This document shows, piece by piece, positions 57,163 to 64,000 of a stretch of 64,000 nt of DNA (position 1 is the first letter of the stretch; each line of letters starts with the position of its first letter). The notes beneath the pieces are model-generated. The model was not told the DNA's origin. It ran no database searches and saw nothing but the letters and a program-made list of their open reading frames with translations. Made by a program: the position numbers and the translations under genes. Source of the DNA: a virus; IMG/VR virus record IMGVR_UViG_3300029309_000018, positions 1-64,000 of that record. The stretch is one strand, 5' to 3'.

Positions 57163-59820
57163 TTAAAAGGTATTTGCATATCTGCTTGGTGGAAAATAAA
57201 ACTCTTGCTCCATGTCACGTTTCATGCGCCGTTCCATTCTACGCAAGTAACCAGGGTTTGCTCGTTCCATCAATCCGTAAATAAACAAGTAATCTAAAGC
57301 TGTTTTTGTGTAAAACAAATTATAACCCGGTGTGTTGCTCACTGCAAAACGTGTAGCGTTTCTTGTAATTGCTTCAACATCTCCTGATAATACATTGCTG
57401 TATATTCTGTGTATGTCGTCTATTGACCCAAAGGTAGGGCCAAGCAACCCTTGCGATAAAGACTGACCATATTTGTTGTACTCGCCAAATAAAAAGTCTC
57501 CATATATACCCATACCGCCACCTTGAACCATAGCTTTTGTTAATAATTCTACGTTCAAAGCTGTCTCATCACTAAACACCTCTAACGGCTCTTTGCCTTT
57601 TACAATTTCTTTCAACTGCACTGACAGATAGCCCATCATAGTTGCGCCAACCATCATCTGTGCCAGACCCACCATGCCGCTTGATGAAAACTGTTTCTCA
57701 TTTGGAGCCATGCCAGCTAGTTGCTTTTTTGAATAATATTGACCAGCCATACCCTTTGAAACGATGGTGATTGGGAAACCTTTTAACTGCATCATTGCTC
57801 TCAAGGCTTCGCCGATAATCGTACCTCTCGGTCTGCCTTGATTCATTATCGCACGTTCTTTTGCACCCGGAGTGGGAATAGCAGTATCGGCTGCGTCTGT
57901 AAGATATGTGGCTATCTTTGTTGACAAATCGTCACGGTACTTGTCAATCATCGCCTGTGTGGGCTGTTTTAATTTACGTTTTCTAGTTTCGTTTACCTTT
58001 GCCAACGCCGCTTGTGCTATGCTTGAATCTGACAAAGCATCAACCCCAGAAGATGTCATGTACTTGTTGCCATCAATAGCAGTGAGTTGCATCTGACGCA
58101 TCAAGTTCCATTCTGTTTCGTTGATGCCATACCTTTGAAGATCAAACCTAGTTGCTGCCGGAATGTCACCAAAGCCTGTATCTGCGTATGTTGCGAGATC
58201 AGCCGCAAGCATTTTAGCAACACCAACTTTTTGTGCGTTGTTCCAATAGTTCATGCCATTGAGTCTAAAAAATATATTGTGTGCTTTTGCTAGTTTCCCC
58301 GGCCCACTATCATTTGCACCAAATCTAGCAAACACATCTCCGTTGTACCCATCAACACCCACGCCCAAAAGAAAAGCCAGTCGCTTTTGATCTTTTGAAC
58401 TGTAGTTTCTAAATACATCACTAAACGCTCTGGCATATGATGTGAAAATACCACGATCTGTACGCGAGTTTATAAATGATGCCTTACTCGCTATGTCAGA
58501 AAACGATGTAATCGTTGCCATTCCTAGCTTTGACATGTTCTGCAACATGCGCCAACCAGCCGCTATCCCAGCAAAATCTGCCCCAAACATAACAGGCCTT
58601 GCGGCCCCTCTTGCTCTTGTTGTGCCGTCTAGTTCGCTAAACTGATGATTTATGTTACCGATAAAAGATTCCTCTCTTTTGACAATTTTGTCTATTCGGT
58701 TTGCATTGTTTTTATTTACATCCTTCAAATCTTGTTTGATTCGATCAAACATGGCTCTCGGATTTGTGCCAAACCTTTCCATCAAACCAATAGCTTGAGC
58801 ATCATGTGTGATGCCATTCAATACAGCGTCAGCCAAACTCATTCTGCTATATTTCTTCATGTAAGCATGAGCCGACTTGCCTGTTTTGAAATGTATGATA
58901 CGGCTTTGGCTTAGTTTTTTTGCTAAGTTTGCTGGGCCAGTATATGATGCCAAACTGTCAGGCTGACCGTCATCACCTTTTAGAGAATCAACTTTACTGT
59001 GCTGACCAGACACTAAGTTATCCCACATATCACCTAAAAACTGCTCGTTTGTGTACGGCTCACCATTTTTTGTTGGTGGTTTGTTTTCAAATGTTTTGGG
59101 ATCAAGCACATCTGGCTTTAACATGTATTCAACCCAACTGTCCCTTGCAGCCTTTAACTCCTCATCTGTTTTAGCCCCAGCCCTCAACAATATTGGATCG
59201 TGTGACTGTCTTACGGCGTAGTTTTTCAACTCTGCAATCATTGCGCCTTGCTGGTTTTTGCGCTTCAACATACGTTTTTGTGTAATCTGTATGATCTCTG
59301 CTATACGTTTTGCCTCTTTGCCGCCAGCTACATTGACATCAAATCCCTCTGGGTCAAACATGGCTTCAAAGATCAACGGCTCCAACTCTTTGCTAACAAA
59401 CAGTTTGTCTAATCTTTCATTGGTCAGAGCAGCCAACATCTCCCCAGCGTGTTTGCTCATAATCGCCTGTTGACGCGCATCGACACTGTTCTGACCGCTT
59501 TCAGCGTATCTAAAGCTGCCAACCATTATGGCTGACAAAGCCTCTGCTGGGTCATCAGACTCAGAAACAAATCGCATTATATCAGCGTATGCTTTGGCGT
59601 TTAGCAATCGATTACGCTTCTGCATAACTGCATTGATTCTAGCTTGCTTGGCTATCTCTCTGGCAAGGTTGAAAACTTCTAGTTCTTCACCTTCGCCAGC
59701 GTTGTCAACTCGTTTTTGCAAACGCTCAGTAAGAACATCAAAAACCTCTTGTGCCTCTTCATTATCAAGGACAACTCCGGCTTTCTTTGCGGCATCAATG
59801 ATTTCTTGAACGCAACTCAT
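57163..59820 (-). CDS. Large internal virion (ejection) protein
   Basis: 885 residues, mainly helical: a coil-rich N-terminus (EVFDVLTERLQKRVDNAGEG), then a long helical body and LGPTFGSIDDIHRIYSNVLS near the C-terminus, ending with basic MERRMKRDMEQEFYFPPSRY. No enzymatic motif. One of three long adjacent genes of the ejection type (57.2-64 kb); it overlaps none of them but lies 1 base after the next gene's stop. Confidence 0.55.
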   Translation of the reverse strand: MSCVQEIIDAAKKAGVVLDNEEAQEVFDVLTERLQKRVDNAGEGEELEVFNLAREIAKQARINAVMQKRNRLLNAKAYADIMRFVSESDDPAEALSAIMVGSFRYAESGQNSVDARQQAIMSKHAGEMLAALTNERLDKLFVSKELEPLIFEAMFDPEGFDVNVAGGKEAKRIAEIIQITQKRMLKRKNQQGAMIAELKNYAVRQSHDPILLRAGAKTDEELKAARDSWVEYMLKPDVLDPKTFENKPPTKNGEPYTNEQFLGDMWDNLVSGQHSKVDSLKGDDGQPDSLASYTGPANLAKKLSQSRIIHFKTGKSAHAYMKKYSRMSLADAVLNGITHDAQAIGLMERFGTNPRAMFDRIKQDLKDVNKNNANRIDKIVKREESFIGNINHQFSELDGTTRARGAARPVMFGADFAGIAAGWRMLQNMSKLGMATITSFSDIASKASFINSRTDRGIFTSYARAFSDVFRNYSSKDQKRLAFLLGVGVDGYNGDVFARFGANDSGPGKLAKAHNIFFRLNGMNYWNNAQKVGVAKMLAADLATYADTGFGDIPAATRFDLQRYGINETEWNLMRQMQLTAIDGNKYMTSSGVDALSDSSIAQAALAKVNETRKRKLKQPTQAMIDKYRDDLSTKIATYLTDAADTAIPTPGAKERAIMNQGRPRGTIIGEALRAMMQLKGFPITIVSKGMAGQYYSKKQLAGMAPNEKQFSSSGMVGLAQMMVGATMMGYLSVQLKEIVKGKEPLEVFSDETALNVELLTKAMVQGGGMGIYGDFLFGEYNKYGQSLSQGLLGPTFGSIDDIHRIYSNVLSGDVEAITRNATRFAVSNTPGYNLFYTKTALDYLFIYGLMERANPGYLRRMERRMKRDMEQEFYFPPSRYANTF

Positions 59821-59821
59821 G

Positions 59822-61612
59822 CTATCGCCTCAAAATACAAGCCGCACCAGCGCGACTTATATCTTCATACTTGCTTGCTTTTTCATCTAATATAGCCGTG
59901 TCATCAATAGACTTTTTTAAGTCTGGTGGCAAAACCGCTTGCATCTCTTCATTTTGCAGATCTTCTTGTAATCGTGCGTTTTCAGCCTCAAAATCATTTA
60001 GATCAATCTCTTCCATTACAGGCTTATCAGCCGTCATCTCATCAACAGCGTCTTTGTGTTCGGCTAGTCTGCCAAGATTATCTGGTTGCATTTGTTGGTT
60101 TTCGGCTAAATCGTCTGCTTGTTGAGTCGTGAGAACTCCTTGCTCTGTATCCACAAGGTCAGAGACTTCTTGCAATTGAGTCTTTCGTGTTGCAATCTTT
60201 TCTTGCAGTTCTGCCAACTCCTTCATTTCTTTCATGTTTATTTTGTTCAGTCTTCGTCTTTCTAACGCCCCTTTGACTCCAGATGTTTCTGCTTTTTGTT
60301 GATTTCGTTTTTCTACATCTTGTCTAATTTTTTCAATTCGCGCCTCAAACCTAGCAATGTCATCAGAAAGAGCCTTTTCCATGTCTGGGTCTGCTGGACG
60401 CTCTACGGTTTTTCCATCTTTTCTGTCTATCTCAACTTCAGTTGCTTTTTTTTCTGTCCTAAGTTGCTCTGCCAACTCCATATCGTTCGCAAGTTCAGCA
60501 CCCTCTATTCTTGCGGATAAGTTTTCAGCATTTAACTCAAGTTCTGCTTTGCTTAATGAGGACAAAGCGACAATATCACCAGTCAAAAAATCAACAACCT
60601 CAAAGTCCTCATCAAAAGGTGACTTGCCTCGCAAATCACTAGCATCAAGTATTTTTTCTGTGCCATCTACATCACGCACAGTGATTGTGCCATCTTTGCT
60701 TATATCAACAACATCAACCGCCACAGTCGTTCCGTCAGACTTATAAACAATCTTTTTGCCAGCACGTTCTTCGACCGTTGCCACATTGATTTTTTCTACG
60801 TTGTCTGTTAGAGGTGTTACTTCAATCTCTTTATCTGTTACGGCCTGTGTAATTGAAATCCTTTGCGCTTCATCTCTTGTTGCGGCTGGCAGTTTGTTGA
60901 TCCTGTCAGATATTTTTCCAGCACCCCAATGCAGTCCACCGCCAAGCGCAGAGCCTAGAGCCACGTTTAGAAAGCTGTCCATGAGGGTATAGTCGTCATC
61001 ACCTTCTAAAGCTGCCGCGCCAATAACTAACGGCTCAACCGCCACCGCGCCTATCGCGCCATCTATCGTGCCAGTAGCAAAACGACTGCCAGATGTCTTG
61101 CCATCAAGCCTTTGTCTTACTGCCCTTGCTGCACCAGCAGGTTTTATCTTAGCCGCCATTGTAGCCCCTCTAGCAACCGCTACAGAGGGTATAAAAGCAG
61201 ACGCTATGTTTAGTGGGTCTAAAACGCTACCAGCCAGCGCAACGCCAAACTGTGCAGCGCCAAGGCCAATTCCACCCCTTGATCTACTCAGAGTAGTTTG
61301 AAAAGCAGATCTTTCATCATGTCTCTCAGCAAGCAAAGAAGCCAGGCCCTCAGTGATCCCATCCTGATTGATGTCCATGCCTTCTCTGTAATATTCGCTT
61401 TCTAAATATTCTTCTCTTGTAAGATGGCGGCCTTTTCTGCCTTGCCCTAACTTTTGATCTGCAATACGACCCAAAGCATTGAGAGGGTTGTAATACATAG
61501 TCTCTTCAAAAGTCGCACCCAACACATCTAGCGTGCCAGCCTTGGCGTTATCAAAGTATTGATCATGTACGTTTTGATCAAAGTTTTGCTCTGGAATATA
61601 AACGTCTACCAT
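59822..61612 (-). CDS. Internal virion protein with membrane segment
   Basis: 596 residues. N-terminus VDVYIPEQNFDQNVHDQYFD; hydrophobic segment LGAAQFGVALAGSVLDPLNI at about 120-140 and MDSFLNVALGSALGGGLHWG at about 216-235 could cross a membrane; then an extended helical part with coils (LSKAELELNAENLSARIEGA, FEARIEKIRQDVEKRNQQKA). Consistent with a channel-forming ejection protein like T7 gp15/gp16 neighbours. Role inferred. Confidence 0.55.
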   Translation of the reverse strand: MVDVYIPEQNFDQNVHDQYFDNAKAGTLDVLGATFEETMYYNPLNALGRIADQKLGQGRKGRHLTREEYLESEYYREGMDINQDGITEGLASLLAERHDERSAFQTTLSRSRGGIGLGAAQFGVALAGSVLDPLNIASAFIPSVAVARGATMAAKIKPAGAARAVRQRLDGKTSGSRFATGTIDGAIGAVAVEPLVIGAAALEGDDDYTLMDSFLNVALGSALGGGLHWGAGKISDRINKLPAATRDEAQRISITQAVTDKEIEVTPLTDNVEKINVATVEERAGKKIVYKSDGTTVAVDVVDISKDGTITVRDVDGTEKILDASDLRGKSPFDEDFEVVDFLTGDIVALSSLSKAELELNAENLSARIEGAELANDMELAEQLRTEKKATEVEIDRKDGKTVERPADPDMEKALSDDIARFEARIEKIRQDVEKRNQQKAETSGVKGALERRRLNKINMKEMKELAELQEKIATRKTQLQEVSDLVDTEQGVLTTQQADDLAENQQMQPDNLGRLAEHKDAVDEMTADKPVMEEIDLNDFEAENARLQEDLQNEEMQAVLPPDLKKSIDDTAILDEKASKYEDISRAGAACILRR

Positions 61613-64000
61613 TAAAACAACTTCTTTTGAGAAAATATTTTGTTCAATCTGCCTTTAAGCACCCCCTCCATATCTCTGTATTGATCTGCCAATGGCAGTA
61701 CAGAACTGAACGGAACGGATACAAACCCTGAGAAACCATCCATCCCCTCTGGTGGAATCAAATCATCACTTGGCTTCATTGGCACTAGGTTGCCCAACTG
61801 ATCTACAAGAAACACACCTTTGTTATCTACTGTGGTGCGCCACGATCCGCTGTTTCTCAAGTCCTGCAAGTATTCATTTTGGAAATCTTCTTCACTTCGC
61901 CCCTCTGGGGTTGCCGGAAAGATGATGCGACTTTTCAAATAATCTTGATCCTCAAAAGCACTATGTTGTAACACGGTGCTTATGTCTCTTGCCCGATCAG
62001 ATAGGGCTGTTGGCACTCTCATCTGTGAGTCGTTGATATTTTCAAATACGAAATGATTGCCAATAACAGCTTCGTAAGCAATATTTACAGCTTCTTCTGG
62101 GTCTATTGTTCGTGTAGCCATCAAATGCTTGGCAGTGTTTGCAATCGTGTCCTGCATTTTTATGATATGTGACGTTCTATTGGCATCACCGCCCACACCT
62201 ATAACACCATCTCTAATGCCGCCCATCACACTTGATGCGTAATCATCAACCGTATCACGCACTATTTCATCTACTTGGTTTCTTACATCACTGGTTAATT
62301 TAGCTTTTGCATTACTTATATTAGCTTCTTCGTTTCCATCAACAACGCTTTGCATGTTGATTTGCTCTGGATATGCTGCTCTCAAATGCTCTGAGAAAGA
62401 TATGACGTTTGATGACATCAAATGACGCATCACTCTGTTTTCGTTCTCAACGCCATATTGTTGAACAAACTGATCAAGAACTCTTGCCTTGTCCATAGAT
62501 GTGTTGCCTTCAGCATTGTATTCCGCTTGAAATGCTGCGAGGTCTGCGTTTGATGTAACCCTTACATCCCCCGGCGCAACGCCCATTTGTAACTGCATGG
62601 TAACAAGTTCACTTGGAGTCTTTGGGTCATCTGGGCGTTTTTCATTATAGTAGCCAACAAAATTATCTTTTACAGCTTTGTTACGAGCAGCCAACCTTTC
62701 TTGTAAAATTTCGTAAGTCCTTGCGCCTTGCTCTGTGCCTCTATTAGCTTTGGCTTCATTTATTATTGCAGTTTGTTGAGCAACAGAACCAAACTCGATA
62801 GACAAAAAATCTGCGCCAGCAGACTTCATCGCCGCTAACTCAACTCGCATTTTGTTAGCTTGGTCATATTGTTCAGCATTTTCTAAGCCCACAATAGCGG
62901 CAGCGGCTGCGTCCTCCTGTGCTTGAGTCAGCGTTCCATCTTTGCTTGCGGCTAAGGCGGCTGATGTATCTCTTAATACTTGTTGTGAATCTGCCACCGC
63001 TTTAACGGCCTTGTCACGGATGCTTGCATTTATAAGGCTTTTAATTTTTTGTCTATCTTGGAAATCTGTAATATCTGGCGCAATAAGGAATTTACCGTCT
63101 GGGCCTGTTGCGGTTATTTGATCTTCCATATTTTGTAATTGACCTAAAGAAGATTTGGCTATCTTTTTGTCAATAGAATTTAGGTTTGCACTTAGAGTTT
63201 CTGCTTTTTCGGAGTTTGCCCTCGCCTCAATTCTACTGATAATTTTTCTTCTGTTCTCGGCTTTCATGTTTTGAAAATCAACAGAAACAAGTTCGCCCGC
63301 GTTGTTTTTGACATCTATTACCTTGCCATCCCTGATGTCTTGGATAACTTTGTCAACTTCGGCATCGTCTAAAAATGTTTCTGGAGACTCATTGACAAGC
63401 TGATCCATAATAGCCTGTACCTGTCTATCATCTACAATCTTTTCTTGCGCTGTGATAGCAGCATCCCTCAAAGCGAATTGCTTTGCAGTCATATCAGGAC
63501 GTTCTGCTGCTAGTGTACCGCGCATCCTGTCTATGTCAGCCTGTGTATCCGCTGACTGAATTTGATTTTCAAAGGCACTAGCCGACAGTTCTTTTCGATA
63601 ACCGCCTTTATTATATTTCAAATTCAAACCTTGCGCTGCCCATCTATCAAAGCCATCATCAAGGTTTTGTTGTAACTGTTGATACAGCGCACTTGATTTA
63701 TCAAGTCCACGCATTTGAGACATAGTGTCTTCAATAGTCGTGTTGACCTGATCTGCCCTGATTCTCTGATGTTTTGCAAAAGCCACCTGACTGCCTGTAG
63801 CAACCTTTGCGGCTACCGTCTTGTTAAATTCAGATTCAACCTTTTGAAACTGTCTTTTTGTAAGTTTCTTGCGTAAAGGCTCTAAATTCTCTTGTCTTAG
63901 TTTTTTCTTATACGCTTCTGCATCATCTTGATATTGCTGAACAGTTGTGGCCTCTGATGAATTTGTAAAGTTGTTAAAGTTCTGATTGGTAGATGTAGCT
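61612..64000 (-). CDS. Large internal virion protein, truncated by window end
   Basis: The frame runs to the window edge without a stop, so the GTG at 63786 is not the true start; at least 795 residues are visible. The upstream part reads a basic coil (YKKKLRQENLEPLRKKLTKR) and the body is helical and Gln/Asp-rich (DGFDRWAAQGLNLKYNKGG). No enzymatic motif. Its end overlaps the next gene start by one base. Large ejection protein with unknown 5' end. Confidence 0.6.
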   Translation of the reverse strand, partial: ATSTNQNFNNFTNSSEATTVQQYQDDAEAYKKKLRQENLEPLRKKLTKRQFQKVESEFNKTVAAKVATGSQVAFAKHQRIRADQVNTTIEDTMSQMRGLDKSSALYQQLQQNLDDGFDRWAAQGLNLKYNKGGYRKELSASAFENQIQSADTQADIDRMRGTLAAERPDMTAKQFALRDAAITAQEKIVDDRQVQAIMDQLVNESPETFLDDAEVDKVIQDIRDGKVIDVKNNAGELVSVDFQNMKAENRRKIISRIEARANSEKAETLSANLNSIDKKIAKSSLGQLQNMEDQITATGPDGKFLIAPDITDFQDRQKIKSLINASIRDKAVKAVADSQQVLRDTSAALAASKDGTLTQAQEDAAAAAIVGLENAEQYDQANKMRVELAAMKSAGADFLSIEFGSVAQQTAIINEAKANRGTEQGARTYEILQERLAARNKAVKDNFVGYYNEKRPDDPKTPSELVTMQLQMGVAPGDVRVTSNADLAAFQAEYNAEGNTSMDKARVLDQFVQQYGVENENRVMRHLMSSNVISFSEHLRAAYPEQINMQSVVDGNEEANISNAKAKLTSDVRNQVDEIVRDTVDDYASSVMGGIRDGVIGVGGDANRTSHIIKMQDTIANTAKHLMATRTIDPEEAVNIAYEAVIGNHFVFENINDSQMRVPTALSDRARDISTVLQHSAFEDQDYLKSRIIFPATPEGRSEEDFQNEYLQDLRNSGSWRTTVDNKGVFLVDQLGNLVPMKPSDDLIPPEGMDGFSGFVSVPFSSVLPLADQYRDMEGVLKGRLNKIFSQKKLF

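Overview
The window reads as part of a tailed double-stranded DNA phage genome, most likely a marine podovirus of a proteobacterium. Evidence: a P22-like portal, large terminase, HK97-type capsid gene, scaffold-like gene, gp4- and gp10-like tail-neck genes, three very long internal virion (ejection) genes and a T7-type amidase. It also carries many small lysine-rich or membrane proteins that recall families common in marine phage contigs. No rRNA, tRNA, integrase, repressor or DNA polymerase is visible. Both window ends cut through minus-strand genes, so the genome continues on each side.

Layout. 1-18.2 kb, minus strand: late virion genes, transcribed from terL (18.2 kb) through portal, GroES-like co-chaperonin, scaffold and capsid proteins to neck and fibre proteins, one of them with a cupredoxin-like copper site. 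18.3-18.6 kb: two tiny minus-strand genes, then an AT-rich divergent regulatory region. 18.7-27.2 kb, mainly plus strand: small genes, a MoxR-type AAA ATPase and its VWA/metallopeptidase partner, several GC-rich hairpins and a probable structured RNA; a small-terminase-like gene sits here on the minus strand. 27.3-30.0 kb, minus strand: MazG-like protein, T7-type primase-helicase, a small conserved protein and RusA. 30.1-35.2 kb, plus strand: RecB/Cas4-like exonuclease, Sak-type annealing protein, SSB-like protein, HNH protein, AlpA-like protein, then a locus made of a RAMP (Cas7)-like protein, an unusual G/T-rich repeat array and a conserved alpha-helical protein. 35.2-64 kb, minus strand: a giant polyvalent protein apparently split by a frameshift, internal virion proteins, lysis genes, tail hub and fibres, and three more ejection-type proteins.

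The strongest candidate for an undescribed system is 33.25-35.0 kb. A protein with RAMP-like sequence features is followed by about 430 bp holding nine copies of the anchor GGCGGTY, mostly exactly 49 bp apart, separated by tandem pentamers of form NNGKY. Two positions of each pentamer are freely variable and three are constrained, as expected if a protein gripped fixed bases and displayed dinucleotides. This is neither a CRISPR nor an ordinary tandem repeat.

A second genome-wide signal is an 18-bp palindrome close to AAAGTTACNNGTAACTTT, found at 13 places between 3.5 and 50.5 kb, in genes and between them, twice directly against a start codon. A third is the octamer ATTATAAT, repeated at 16-bp spacing in two regulatory regions. 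All function calls come from reading the sequence; no database search was run.
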